A stretch of DNA of 64,000 nucleotides from Elusimicrobiota bacterium (GCA_027452025.1 DAIDHI010000105.1:1-64000), one strand, 5' to 3'; shown: positions 39,784 through 50,052, numbered from the stretch's first letter. Made by a program: numbers and translations. The notes: a model not told the origin generated them from the letters alone.

Positions 39784-42422
39784 TAGTCGAGGTACTGCAG
39801 CGTGTCCTTGATGCGGGCGAAACGCGCCTCGGCGGCGCCGTACTGCGCCTCGGCCGTGGCCACTTCCTCGCGGGGCGCCCGCGCGATGAAATTGGGGTTC
39901 TTCACCTTCTGAGCGATCTTCTGCAGCTCCGCCTCGGCCTTCTGCGCCTCCTTCTGCAGGCGCTGGCGCTCCGTGTCGAAGTCGATCAAGCCCGCCAAGG
40001 GCACGAAGAAGCTGAGGCCGGCCGCGACCGCCGTGGCGCTTTGCGCCGGCCGCCGCAGGTTCTTGGTGAACTCGACGGCTTCGACGCGGGCCAGGGCCTT
40101 GACGTAGCCCTGGTGCCCGGCGACCAGCGCTTCCGATTCCGGAGCGTCGCCGGCGGCGATGACCTTGATCTTGAGGCCCGGCGGGACGTTGAGCTGCGCG
40201 CGCAAGGCCCGCAGCTCGGAGATCACGCTCATCACCGTGCCCATGTCGCGGCGGGCCTCCTCGTTGGACCAATCGAAGGCCGTCCGGGGAGCCTGCGCCT
40301 TCAGGACGAACGCGGCCATCTCGCCGGAATAAGGCTTGAGCGCGGCGAAGAGCTCCTCGGTGACGTAGGGCATGAAAGGATGGAGCATCTTGAGCGTCCC
40401 GTTGAGGACTTGCACGAGAATGGCGCGAGCCGATTCCTTCTCTTCTCCCTCGATTCCCTGCAGCCGGATCTTGGCGAGCTCGACGTACCAGTCGCAGAAC
40501 TTGTCCCACAGGAAGCCGTAAAGCGCGTCGCCGGCGGCGGCGACGTCGCAGGACTCCATGGCTTTGCGGGCTTGCTCGAGCGCGGCTTGGTATTCGGCCA
40601 GGATCCACTTGTCGGCGAGTTCCAGGCAGCAATGGGAAAGAGTCTCCAGGGAATAGGGCCTGGCCGGACGCTCCGGCAGGTTCATGAGCACGAAGCGGGT
40701 GGAGTTCCACAGCTTGTTGGCGAAATTACGGGATCCCGTGATGGAGTCTTCCGCGAAGGGCACGTCGCGCCCCGGATGCGCCTGGACGACGAGCGAGAAC
40801 CGCAGCGCGTCGGTGCCGTATTTGTCCATCATCAAGAGCGGATCCACGACGTTGCCCAGCGACTTGGACATCTTCTTGCCCGACTTGTCCCGGACGATGC
40901 CGTGGATGATGGCGTCGGAAAACGGCGGCTGGCCCTGGAAGCGCAGGCCCATCATCTGCATGCGCGCGACCCAAAGATAGAGGATCTCGTAGCCCGTGAC
41001 CAGCACCGAGGTGGGGTAGTAGAACCTCAGGTCCTCGGTCTTGTCCGGCCAGCCGAACACCGACATCGGCCACAGCGCCGAGGAAAACCAGGTGTCGAGG
41101 ACGTCGGGGTCCTGCGTCCAGCCCTCGCCGGGAGACGAGGCGGCCACGACGGGCTCCTGGCTTTCCTTATACCAGACCGGGATGCGATGTCCCCACCAGA
41201 TCTGGCGCGAGACGCACCAGTCCTTGATGTTCGACAGCCACTCCCGATAGGGATTGGCCCAGTTCTGCGGGTGTATCTTGAACTGCCCCTTGTCGAGCGC
41301 CTCGATCGCCGGCTTGGCCAAGTCCCCCATCTTGACGAACCATTGCAGCGAGAGCAGCGGTTCGATGGCGGACCCGCAGCGGTAGCAGACCCCCACCGCG
41401 TTCTTGTGGTCCTCGGTCTTGACGAGCAGCCCCTCGGCGGCCAGGTCGGCCAGGACCTTGTCTCGGGCCTGCTCGCGGGAGAGGCCCGCGCAGCCTTCGC
41501 CCGCATCGGGCGTCATCTTGCCGTCCGGGCCGATGACCTTGCGCAGCCCGATCTCCGTGTGGCGCTGGAGAATCTCGAAGTCGTTGGGGTCGTGGGCGGG
41601 CGTGACCTTCACGGCTCCCGTCCCGAAGGTGGCGTCGACGTGCTCGTCGCCCACGATCGGGATCTCGCGCCCGGTCAAGGGCAGCTTGAGCTTGCGGCCG
41701 ACCAAGCCCAGGTAGCGGTTGTCGCGGGGGTTGACCGCCACGGCCGTGTCTCCGAGCAGGGTCTCCGGCCTGGTGGTGGCGACCACGAGCCCTTCTCCTT
41801 TGCCGTCGGCCGCGGGATAGCGGATGTGCCAAAGCTTGCCCTTGCGCTCCTCGTGCTCGACCTCGATGTCGGACAGCGCCGTGCCGCAGCGCACGCACCA
41901 GTTGACCATGCGCTCGCCCCGGTAGATCAGGCGCGCGTCCCACAGCGCCTTGAAGGCGGAGAAGACCGACTTGGCGCGCGCCTCGTCCATCGTGAAGGCT
42001 TCGCGCTGCCAGTCCAGCGCGCAGCCCAGCCTCTTGAGCTGGCCGAGGATGGTGCTCTTGGTGCTGCGCGTCCAGGCCTGCATCCGCTCCAGGAACTTCT
42101 CGCGTCCGAGGGCGTGACGGCTGAGACTCTCGCCCTTGAGCTGCTTTTCCATGACGTTCTGGGTCGCGATGCCGCCGTGGTCGGTGCCGGGCACCCAGCA
42201 CGTCTCGGCGCCGTGCAGCCGGTGCCAGCGCACGAGGACGTCCTGCAGGGTGTTATTGAGCGCATGCCCGATGTGCAGGGCGCCCGTCACGTTGGGCGGC
42301 GGGATGACGATCGAGAACATGCGCGCGCCGGCTTTCGGCTCGCTGTGGAACAGGCGCGCCGCCTCCCACTCCTGGAGCCAGCGGCTCTCGACGGGACCGG
42401 GGTCGTAGGCTTTATCGAGCAT
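39783..42422 (-). CDS. valS: Valyl-tRNA synthetase
   Basis: PPPNVTGALHIGHALNNTLQDVLVRWHRLHG; GTDHGGIATQNVMEK; KMSKSLGNVVDPL. Confidence 0.97.
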   Translation of the reverse strand: MLDKAYDPGPVESRWLQEWEAARLFHSEPKAGARMFSIVIPPPNVTGALHIGHALNNTLQDVLVRWHRLHGAETCWVPGTDHGGIATQNVMEKQLKGESLSRHALGREKFLERMQAWTRSTKSTILGQLKRLGCALDWQREAFTMDEARAKSVFSAFKALWDARLIYRGERMVNWCVRCGTALSDIEVEHEERKGKLWHIRYPAADGKGEGLVVATTRPETLLGDTAVAVNPRDNRYLGLVGRKLKLPLTGREIPIVGDEHVDATFGTGAVKVTPAHDPNDFEILQRHTEIGLRKVIGPDGKMTPDAGEGCAGLSREQARDKVLADLAAEGLLVKTEDHKNAVGVCYRCGSAIEPLLSLQWFVKMGDLAKPAIEALDKGQFKIHPQNWANPYREWLSNIKDWCVSRQIWWGHRIPVWYKESQEPVVAASSPGEGWTQDPDVLDTWFSSALWPMSVFGWPDKTEDLRFYYPTSVLVTGYEILYLWVARMQMMGLRFQGQPPFSDAIIHGIVRDKSGKKMSKSLGNVVDPLLMMDKYGTDALRFSLVVQAHPGRDVPFAEDSITGSRNFANKLWNSTRFVLMNLPERPARPYSLETLSHCCLELADKWILAEYQAALEQARKAMESCDVAAAGDALYGFLWDKFCDWYVELAKIRLQGIEGEEKESARAILVQVLNGTLKMLHPFMPYVTEELFAALKPYSGEMAAFVLKAQAPRTAFDWSNEEARRDMGTVMSVISELRALRAQLNVPPGLKIKVIAAGDAPESEALVAGHQGYVKALARVEAVEFTKNLRRPAQSATAVAAGLSFFVPLAGLIDFDTERQRLQKEAQKAEAELQKIAQKVKNPNFIARAPREEVATAEAQYGAAEARFARIKDTLQYLD

Positions 42423-42795
42423 CGGTTTGTCGCGGAACCTTCAGGATCTGGCGGATTTTCTCCATGAGCCGGCGACCGTCGATGGGCTTGGCGATATACT
42501 CGAAGGCCCCGGCCTGGATGCCGCTCAAGACGTCGATGGTCTCGCTGGAGCCCGTGAAGATCACCACCGGGATGCGCGCGAGCTCCGCGTCGGCCTTGAG
42601 GCGGCGCAGGAGGTCGAGACCGTTGAGGTCGGGCATGTAGAGGTCCATCAAGATGAGATCGGGCTTGGTCTGCCGGATGACGGCGTCGGCGACGACGGGC
42701 GATTCCAGGGTCACCGCGTCGAAGCCCTCGTGCTTGAGAGACAGCCGCACGGATTCGCGCACCAGGACGTCGTCGTCGATGATCAGAATCTTCAC
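42412..42795 (-). CDS. Response regulator receiver protein
   Basis: KILIIDDDVLVRESVRLSLKHEGFDAV; DLILMDLYMPDLNGLDLL; GTG start. Confidence 0.92.
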   Translation of the reverse strand: MKILIIDDDVLVRESVRLSLKHEGFDAVTLESPVVADAVIRQTKPDLILMDLYMPDLNGLDLLRRLKADAELARIPVVIFTGSSETIDVLSGIQAGAFEYIAKPIDGRRLMEKIRQILKVPRQTDAR

Positions 42796-44096
42796 AGAAG
42801 ATCGGAGGCCAGCGCCGCCAGCGGGCTGCGCTCGCTTTTGGTGAACGTGACGTGGCCGAAAAGCGGCTGGCCCTTGAAGCGCTCGACCAAATTGGTCAGG
42901 CCGTTGGACGCCGCGTCGAGGTAGTAATTGTCGATCTGGTAAGGATCGCCGGTGAGCACGATCTTGGCGCCCTGCCCGGCGCGCGAGATGATCGTCTTGA
43001 TCTCGTGGGGCGTCAGGTTCTGGGCGTCGTCGATGATGATGAGCAGGTTCGGGAGGCTTCGGCCGCGCAAATACGTCACGGCCTCGATCTCGATGGTGCC
43101 CTCCTCGATGAGCATCTGGATGTCCATGTCGGAGGTCTCGAGAGACCCTTTGGGGCGCTCCAGCAGATAGCTCAGGTTGTCGTAGATCGCCCCCATCCAG
43201 TTGGTGAGCTTCTCCTCCTTGGTGCCGGGGAGGAAGCCGATGTCGTGGCCGACGGCCACGACGGGGCGGCCGATGAGGATGCGCCGGTAGTGCTTCTCCT
43301 CGAGCGTCTGGTGCATGGCGGCGGCCAAGGACAGCATCGTCTTGCCCGAGCCGGCCACGCCGACGAGGGAGACGAGCTGGATGTCCTTGTTGAGCAAAAG
43401 CTCTAGGGCGAAGCGCTGCTCCGTGTTGAGCGGCTTGACGCCCCAGGGCGCGGAGTCCCCCTTGAGCAGCGGCACCAGCGCCCCGGCCTTCACGTCGAAG
43501 CGCGTGAGCGCGCTCTGCGAGCCGTGGCCCTTGAGGATGACGAACTCGTTGGGCACCAGCGCCCGCGGCGTCTGCGGCGGCGCCAGCCGCTTGTCGCGAT
43601 AGAACCGGTCTATGTCGGCGGAGGAGACCGCCACTTCCTGCCAGCCGCGGTAAAGCTCGGCGACGTCGACTTTCTCCTTCTCGTAGTCCTGGGTCTCGAG
43701 ACCCAGCGCTTCGGCCTTGATGCGCAGGTTGATGTCCTTGGAGATCAGGACGATCTTCTCTTCTTTTTTGCGCAGGAACTGCGCGCAGGCGAGGATCTCG
43801 TTGTCCTTGGTGCCTTGCGAGAACATCTTGGGCAGGCCGTCGGAGACCTGTATCTCCACCTTGAGCTTTCCCCCGTGCTCGAGGTTGACCCAATCGCTGA
43901 GCTTGCCCTGCTTGCGCAGCTCGTCGAGACTGCGCGCGATCATGCGCGCCGAGCGCCCGCGCTCGTCGTTGTTGCGCTTGAACGTGTCGAGCTCCTCGAT
44001 GACGGTCAAGGGCAGGACGACGCGCGCGCCCTCGAAGGCGAAAATGGCCTGAGGGTCGTGCAGGACGACGTTGGTGTCGAGGACGAATGTCTTCAA
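42792..44096 (-). CDS. PIN-PhoH family ATPase (PhoH2-like)
   Basis: TFVLDTNVVLHDPQAIFAF (PIN); LVGVAGSGKTMLSLAAAM; IIIDDAQNLTPHEIKTIISRAGQGAKIVLTGD; TTG start. Confidence 0.93.
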   Translation of the reverse strand: MKTFVLDTNVVLHDPQAIFAFEGARVVLPLTVIEELDTFKRNNDERGRSARMIARSLDELRKQGKLSDWVNLEHGGKLKVEIQVSDGLPKMFSQGTKDNEILACAQFLRKKEEKIVLISKDINLRIKAEALGLETQDYEKEKVDVAELYRGWQEVAVSSADIDRFYRDKRLAPPQTPRALVPNEFVILKGHGSQSALTRFDVKAGALVPLLKGDSAPWGVKPLNTEQRFALELLLNKDIQLVSLVGVAGSGKTMLSLAAAMHQTLEEKHYRRILIGRPVVAVGHDIGFLPGTKEEKLTNWMGAIYDNLSYLLERPKGSLETSDMDIQMLIEEGTIEIEAVTYLRGRSLPNLLIIIDDAQNLTPHEIKTIISRAGQGAKIVLTGDPYQIDNYYLDAASNGLTNLVERFKGQPLFGHVTFTKSERSPLAALASDLL

Positions 44097-45247
44097 GCGG
44101 CGGCCTCCGCGTGCTGGATTGCGTCGTCGAACGGCGGCACGAACTCCGAAAAAGCCTGGTTGGCGAGAAAGACCCCTTCGCGCGTGAGCTTGACCACGGC
44201 GCCCCGGCGCTCCACCAGCCCGCGCGCGGCCAGCCGCGCCCATTGCGGCGCGAACGCCTCCTCGAGCTCTCGCCCGGGCACGAAGCCCTCGACGAGACGC
44301 AGGCCCAGGAAGGCGCGCTCGCCCAGCTTCTCACGCCCTTGCAGGCGCTCCCTCTGGGCGGCCGGGCTTCGGCCGGCCTCGACGGCGTCGCAGTAGACCG
44401 TGAGGCGGTCCGCGTTGGACCAGCGCTCCCCGGCCAAGTAGGAGGCGGCCGAGCAGCCCAGCCCGATATAGTCGCCGTCCTGCCAGTAGATGCGGTTGTG
44501 CAGCGATTCGCGGCCCGGCCGCGCGAAATTGGAGATCTCGTAATGGCGAAGTCCCGCGGCGCGCAGGCGATCGAGGCTCGCCTCGAACATCTCGCGACAG
44601 AGAGCTTCGTCCGGCTCGACGTCGCGCTTGCCGTAGAGGGTGCGGTCCTCCACCTGCAGCCCGTAGAGCGAGACGTGCTCGGGCGAGAGCGCGAGCACGT
44701 CGTCGAGGCTTTTCAAGCACCCCTCGAGCGTCTGCCCCGGAAGGCCGTACATCAAATCCACCGAGACCGCCAAGCCCGCAACGGCCCGAGCCGCCCGGTA
44801 GACGCGCCGGAAGTCCTCGGCCGTGTGCCGGCGGCCGATGGACTTGAGCAAGGCGTCGTCGGCCGTCTGCAGGCCCAGGCTCAGGCGCGTGACGCCCGCC
44901 TCGCGCAGGACGGAAAGCTTCTCTTCGTCAAGGCTCTCGGGATTGGCCTCGAACGTCGACTCCTGAAAGCGAACGTCCGGGAAACAACGGCCGATGAGCG
45001 CGAAGAGCTCGCGCAGCTCGGGGGCGCTCAGCTCCGAAGGCGTGCCTCCGCCGACGTAGAGCGTCTCAGGCCGCCTCCCTTTATAGAGCCCGGCCTCCGT
45101 CTCCAGCGCGCGCAGGTAGCGCCGCGCAATGGCGTTTTGTCCGGAAAAAGCGGCGAAATCGCAGTAGTAGCACTTGATGGAGCAGAAGGGGATGTGGACG
45201 TAGAGGCCGAGTCGCGGGAAGTCTTGCACCTTCTCGAATTGTGCCAA
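44093..45247 (-). CDS. hemW: HemW-like radical SAM protein
   Basis: YVHIPFCSIKCYYCDFAAF; ETLYVGGGTPSEL; VSVDLMYGLPGQT; HYEISNFARPG; TTG start. Confidence 0.93.
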   Translation of the reverse strand: MAQFEKVQDFPRLGLYVHIPFCSIKCYYCDFAAFSGQNAIARRYLRALETEAGLYKGRRPETLYVGGGTPSELSAPELRELFALIGRCFPDVRFQESTFEANPESLDEEKLSVLREAGVTRLSLGLQTADDALLKSIGRRHTAEDFRRVYRAARAVAGLAVSVDLMYGLPGQTLEGCLKSLDDVLALSPEHVSLYGLQVEDRTLYGKRDVEPDEALCREMFEASLDRLRAAGLRHYEISNFARPGRESLHNRIYWQDGDYIGLGCSAASYLAGERWSNADRLTVYCDAVEAGRSPAAQRERLQGREKLGERAFLGLRLVEGFVPGRELEEAFAPQWARLAARGLVERRGAVVKLTREGVFLANQAFSEFVPPFDDAIQHAEAAA

Positions 45248-45281
45248 AATCCGCGCCGGCCGTCCAGACGCCGCTATTTGT

Positions 45282-45287
45282 TAGAAT
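45282..45287 (+). promoter_or_regulatory. Extended -10 TGtTAGAAT, 6 nt before GTG 45294
   Basis: Read directly; no SD. Confidence 0.6.
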
Positions 45288-45293
45288 GCGCGC

Positions 45294-48200
45294 GTGATCC
45301 TGCCGCTCCTCCTGTTCGCTCTCCCTCCGGCGCCCGCCCGCGCGGCGCAAAGCCCCGAGCGGGCCTGGACGGCTTTGACGCGCGACGTGCGCGCCGAGCC
45401 GCGGGATTTGGGCGTGCGCCCCGGCCGCTTTGCGCCCACGTTCCCGGTTCCCGCCGTCGAGCAGGTCCTGGCCGATCCCCTGCGCGGCCTGCCGCGCCTC
45501 AGGCGCTGGCTCTCCGACCTCTCGCGGCCGCTGTCCTCGCAGGAGGCGCTGCGCTTCGCCGCGGCGAGTCTGGGCGACAATCCCGCGCTGGCGAAGACGG
45601 CCTCCGCCGTCTCCTGCCCGGCCCTTCCGCCGGCGCTGCGGCCCGCCGTCGAGCGCCTGGCGGGGGCGCTGGCGGCCGACCAGCGCCTCGTCGCGAGGGC
45701 TGCGGACTCGATCCCGGCGGGCCTGCGCGAGCGCGCGCTGGCGCAAGTCGCAGCCCTGGCCCGCTCGCAAGACGTGCCTGCCCTCGACCCGGGCCTCTTC
45801 GATGAGCTCAAAGGCTTCCGGCAAGACGAGATGGAGGCCGCGGCCCGCGCCGCCGCGGCGGCCGTCGACGCCGCGCTGCCCCGGCTGGAGGCCGCCGCTC
45901 GCGGGCGGCCGTCCGGCCGCTGGACCTGCGCCACGCCGCAAGGCGGCGTCGTCGTCACGGGCGTCGAGGGCGGTCGCCACGGCGAAGAGGAGCTCTCGAA
46001 GACTCTGCTCGAGATCGGCCTCGGCGGCGCCTCGCGCTACGACGGGCCGGCCGCGGCGGCCGGGCCCGGGCAGCTGCGCGTCCTCGTCGACCTCGGAAGC
46101 GCCGTCATCGCGAGCACGGGCGCGGCCGCGGGCTCGGGCGCCTTCGGCGTGGGGCTGCTGTACCTGCCGCGGGCCTCGAACGCGCGGGTGCGCGCCGGAG
46201 ACCTCTCGCTCGGAGCCGGGCTCTTCGGCGTGGGCGCGGCGTTTATCGTCGCCGACGCGGCGCGTCTGGCGTGCGGGCGCTTCTGCGAAGGCGCGGCGGC
46301 CTTCGGCGAAGGCGTGCTCTCCGCGCAAGGCGACGGCGCTTCGCTGAGCGCCGGGCTCGCGGCCCAGGGCTTCGGCCTGACGCGAGGCGCCGGCGTGCTG
46401 CTGTTGCGGGGCGCGCGCGCGCGCCTCTCCTGCGGCCTGTCGGTGCCGGATCCCCGCGATGCCAAGGCTTCCCTCGGCCTCTGCCAGGGAGTCGGCTACG
46501 GCCCGCGCGCGTTCGCGGCCGGGGGCGTGGGAGTGGCCGACGTGCGCGGAGACGGAGCGCGCCTCGACTCCGGCTATTTCGCCCAAGGCGCCGGCTATTG
46601 GCACGGGCTGGGAGCGCTCTTCCTTTCCGGCAACGACGCCTCCGTCCGGGCCCGCCGCTACGATCAGGGCTCGGGCGTGCACATGGCGGCCGGCGTCTTG
46701 CTCGTCGACGGCCGCCGAGACCGCTTCGCCAATTGGGGCGTCGGCCCGGCCTTCGGCTGGGACCTGGGCGTGGGCGTGCTCGAGTCTCGCGGCCAGGACG
46801 ATCGATTCCAGGCCGATTGGGCCGCCGGCCGGGGCGAATACAACGGGCGCTCCCTCGTCTACGTCTCCGGGCAAGGCAACGAACTGCGCATGCCGGGGCT
46901 CGGCACCGCTGAGTTTCGACGCGGCGCTCCCGGCTACGGCCTCGCTCAGGTCTTGGGCCGCGGCAACCGCGTCTGGGCTCCGGGTCTGGCGCAGGCGACG
47001 CCCACGGGCTCCTTCGACGTCAGGACCAGCCCCTGGGGTGTTCTGCGGATTTCCGGCGGCGGACGACTGGACCCCGAGGTCTCGAGCCGCGCCGTCTCCT
47101 GGCCCGACGTCCACCGCTCCTCCGAAGCCGCCCGGGAAGAGGCCGAGCTGGCCGCGCTCGGGCCGCGTCCTCAAGCCGGCCCGGCCGCGCTGGCCTGGGA
47201 CCTGTACGTCGCCTCCCATTTTCCCTTTGTCCCCAGCGCCGTCTCCGAGGCCGCCGCGCGCGTGCTGACGGCCGGGCCGGAGGCGGCCGGCGACCTGCTC
47301 GAGCTCTACACGCCCGAGGCCTTCGACCAGGACCTCTGGATCCGCGCGGCGTTCTCGGCCCTGGGTCCCGGCGCCGCGGGGCCGTTGTCGCGCGAGCTCG
47401 CCAAGGCCCAGGGAGCGTCACGGGCGATGCTCGTCGATCTCTACCGCTACCAGCCCGCGGCGGCGGCGGTCTCGGCCGCGTTCCAACAATCGGCCGATCC
47501 CGATTGGCGCGCGCGCAAGGCGGCGGCCGCCGTACTAGGCTCGGAGCTCGGCTCCCAGGCCGGCGGCGAGCCGGGCCGCTTGCGCGACGTGCGGGCCTGC
47601 TTGCGGCTGCTGGAGGGGAAGTCCTCGCCCCAACGGCTGGCCCAGGCCCTCGGAGACATCCGGCCGCCCGAGCTCCTGTCCCTGCTCGCCCTGGCCGGCC
47701 CGGTAACCCCAAGGCAGCGCCTGGGACTCCTGTCGCTGGCGCCCAGCCCCTTCGATCCCGTGCCGCCCGAGCGCCTGCCTGGCTTCGCCGCCCTGCTCGA
47801 GACCGACGCCGGCGGCTTCAAGGCGGCGTTCGCCCGCGAGCTCGAGCAGGCCGCGGGCCTGACCGAGCTTGCGCGCGCCTCGCTCAACGGCTCGCTTTCC
47901 GACCGCGAGCCCGAGCCTGAGGTCGCCGCGGCCGCGCTGGTCTCCCTCGGCGCCATCGGCCGGCCGGACGACGTCGGCGCGCTGGAGCGGCGCCTGAACG
48001 ACCCGCGCGCGCCGATTCGCGAGGCGGCCTCCTTTGGCCTGGCCGAGATGGGCGAGGCGGCGAAGTCCGCGCTGGCCCAGGCGCTTAAGGACCCCTCGCG
48101 CCGGGCCGCCGCCGTCGTCGCGGCCGCGCAGAGCTCGGATCCCGGCGTCCTTTCCCTCCTGAGCGAGGCGATGAGGTCGTCCGACGCGTCCACCCGGCTT

Positions 48201-48368
48201 CTCGCCGTCGCCTCTCTTTCCGCCCTGCAGACCACGACCTGGGGCCGGCGCAAGGACTTCGCGCAGGCGCTTTCCGCGCTGGCTGCGGGCGACTCGTCCG
48301 CCTCGGTGCGCGCCTCGGCCGCGGCCGTCCTCGGCGATATCCAGCCGGCCCAGGTGGCGCGGCGATGA
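45294..48368 (+). CDS. Large secreted protein: Gly-rich beta-solenoid-like repeats followed by HEAT-like repeats
   Basis: Signal peptide; ~26-28-residue units (xxGxxxQGxGxxxGxGxLxxxGxxxxL) about 46026-47080; C-terminal HEAT-like helices; GTG start. Confidence 0.75.
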   Translation: MILPLLLFALPPAPARAAQSPERAWTALTRDVRAEPRDLGVRPGRFAPTFPVPAVEQVLADPLRGLPRLRRWLSDLSRPLSSQEALRFAAASLGDNPALAKTASAVSCPALPPALRPAVERLAGALAADQRLVARAADSIPAGLRERALAQVAALARSQDVPALDPGLFDELKGFRQDEMEAAARAAAAAVDAALPRLEAAARGRPSGRWTCATPQGGVVVTGVEGGRHGEEELSKTLLEIGLGGASRYDGPAAAAGPGQLRVLVDLGSAVIASTGAAAGSGAFGVGLLYLPRASNARVRAGDLSLGAGLFGVGAAFIVADAARLACGRFCEGAAAFGEGVLSAQGDGASLSAGLAAQGFGLTRGAGVLLLRGARARLSCGLSVPDPRDAKASLGLCQGVGYGPRAFAAGGVGVADVRGDGARLDSGYFAQGAGYWHGLGALFLSGNDASVRARRYDQGSGVHMAAGVLLVDGRRDRFANWGVGPAFGWDLGVGVLESRGQDDRFQADWAAGRGEYNGRSLVYVSGQGNELRMPGLGTAEFRRGAPGYGLAQVLGRGNRVWAPGLAQATPTGSFDVRTSPWGVLRISGGGRLDPEVSSRAVSWPDVHRSSEAAREEAELAALGPRPQAGPAALAWDLYVASHFPFVPSAVSEAAARVLTAGPEAAGDLLELYTPEAFDQDLWIRAAFSALGPGAAGPLSRELAKAQGASRAMLVDLYRYQPAAAAVSAAFQQSADPDWRARKAAAAVLGSELGSQAGGEPGRLRDVRACLRLLEGKSSPQRLAQALGDIRPPELLSLLALAGPVTPRQRLGLLSLAPSPFDPVPPERLPGFAALLETDAGGFKAAFARELEQAAGLTELARASLNGSLSDREPEPEVAAAALVSLGAIGRPDDVGALERRLNDPRAPIREAASFGLAEMGEAAKSALAQALKDPSRRAAAVVAAAQSSDPGVLSLLSEAMRSSDASTRLLAVASLSALQTTTWGRRKDFAQALSALAAGDSSASVRASAAAVLGDIQPAQVARR

Positions 48369-49258
48369 GCGCCTTCAAAGCCGGCTTTGTCGCGCTCCTG
48401 GGACGCCCCAACGCCGGCAAGTCCACGCTGCTCAACCGCATCCTCGGCGCCCGGCTGTCGATCGTCTCCGCAAAGCCCCAGACCACGCGCCACAAGATCG
48501 TGGGCATCCTGGACGGCAAGGACTACCAGGTCTGCTTCCTCGACACTCCGGGGCTCATCCCGTCGCCCTCCGACCCGCTCCAACGGGCGCTTCGCCGCGC
48601 CGCCAAGCAGGCCGCGCAAGACGACGCGGACATCATCGTCTTGCTCGTCGAGCCCGAGAAGCCTTCGGCGGCGGACTTGGAGGAGCTCGGCGGCCTGTCG
48701 CGCTCGGGCGTGCCCGTCATCCTCGCCCTCGGCAAGGCCGACATCGAGGCGCGCAAGCCCTTCCACGACGCCGCGCTCAAGGCCTACGCGGAGGCGGTCA
48801 AGCCGGCCGCCGTCCTGCGCGTCTCCGGCCTCAAGGGAGACGGCGTCGACCAACTGCTGCGCGAGGTGGTCGCGCGCCTGCCCGAGTCGCCCGCGCTCTA
48901 CGAGCCGGGACAGCTCTCCGACCGCTGGGAGCGCTTCTTCGCCGCCGAGATCGTGCGCGAGAAGGTCTTCGAGCTCTACCACGAGGAGATCCCGCACGCC
49001 ACGGCCGTCGTCGTGGAGCACTTCTCCGAGCAGCCCGGCCGGCCCGACGAGATCGCGGCCACGCTGTATGTGGAGCGCGACGGCCAGAAAGGCATCCTGC
49101 TCGGCAAGAAGGGCGAGGCGCTGCGACGCTTGTCCGACCGCTCGCGCCAAGCCATCGAAGCCTTCACCGGCCGGCCCGCCGTCTTGGACCTATGGGTCAA
49201 GGTGCGCCACAACTGGCGCAAGGACCCGAAGGCGCTGGCCGAGTTCGGCTACCTTTAG
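48365..49258 (+). CDS. era: GTPase Era (atypical G4 motif)
   Basis: VALLGRPNAGKSTLLNRILG; FLDTPGL; C-terminal KH region KGILLGKKGEALRRLSDRSRQAIEAFTGRPAVLDLWVKVRHNWRKD. Confidence 0.94.
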   Translation: MSAFKAGFVALLGRPNAGKSTLLNRILGARLSIVSAKPQTTRHKIVGILDGKDYQVCFLDTPGLIPSPSDPLQRALRRAAKQAAQDDADIIVLLVEPEKPSAADLEELGGLSRSGVPVILALGKADIEARKPFHDAALKAYAEAVKPAAVLRVSGLKGDGVDQLLREVVARLPESPALYEPGQLSDRWERFFAAEIVREKVFELYHEEIPHATAVVVEHFSEQPGRPDEIAATLYVERDGQKGILLGKKGEALRRLSDRSRQAIEAFTGRPAVLDLWVKVRHNWRKDPKALAEFGYL

Positions 49259-49273
49259 CGCTCGGCCCCGGTG

Positions 49274-50041
49274 CTAAGGCAGGAGCTCCGCGGCCGCTTC
49301 CGCCTGCGTCGCGGGTCTGGCCGGCGTCAAGGAGTGGAGCGGCGGGGCGAGCGCGACCTGCGCCGCTTCCTTGGGCGGCTCGGGAGCCGCGATCTCGGAC
49401 GCCTTGATTTCCGCCGTCGAGGGGCGCGCCGGCGCGGGAGCGGCCGCAGACGGCATCTCAATCGAGGCGGCCGGCCCAGGCGGGCCCAGCAGAGACGCCA
49501 AGACCGCCGCGACCTCCTTGACCGCCGCCTTCGGCGGCTTGCGCATGTTGTGGTCGGCCGGAGAGCCCGGCTCGCCGCCCCAGGCGTTGTGCCATTCCAG
49601 CCCCGTCAACGGGCGGCCGGGCGAGGCCGTGCCGTAGACGAAGGGAGCGATCACGTCCAAGAAGGGACCTCCGAGGTAGCTCGTGACCATCCTGACGTCG
49701 ACGGCCAGGACGGCGCCCACGCCGCGACCCTTCAGCTTGGCCAGGACGTCGCCCTGCTGGAGCGTGTCCAGGCGGCCGGGCGCCCGCGCGCTGCCCGTGA
49801 TCTCCTCGAGCAGCCGGGAGGTCTGCGCGGTATCGAGGATGCTGTAGCCGCGCGCGCGCAGCTCGCTGGCCAGCGCATCGCCGACTTCCGGGCGGTTCGA
49901 GGTCGTGACGAGCGCGCCTGCCGGCTCGGACAGCGGCTTGCCCACCACCACGAATTTCGAGCCGCCGCAAGCGCTCAGCAGCGCCGCAGTGCAGGCGGCG
50001 AGTGCGGCGCGGCCGGCGCCGCGATCCTGGCTGGTCGGCAT
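49274..50041 (-). CDS. Lipoprotein of unknown function
   Basis: Lipobox LLSAC; Ala/Pro-rich C-terminal tail. Confidence 0.65.
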   Translation of the reverse strand: MPTSQDRGAGRAALAACTAALLSACGGSKFVVVGKPLSEPAGALVTTSNRPEVGDALASELRARGYSILDTAQTSRLLEEITGSARAPGRLDTLQQGDVLAKLKGRGVGAVLAVDVRMVTSYLGGPFLDVIAPFVYGTASPGRPLTGLEWHNAWGGEPGSPADHNMRKPPKAAVKEVAAVLASLLGPPGPAASIEMPSAAAPAPARPSTAEIKASEIAAPEPPKEAAQVALAPPLHSLTPARPATQAEAAAELLP

Positions 50042-50052
50042 CGCCGCCCAGT

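Noticed and set aside
42792-44096. PIN domain as a toxin-antitoxin component
   Set aside because: The PIN is the N-terminal part of a full PIN-PhoH ATPase in an operon with valS/hemW, with no adjacent antitoxin gene.
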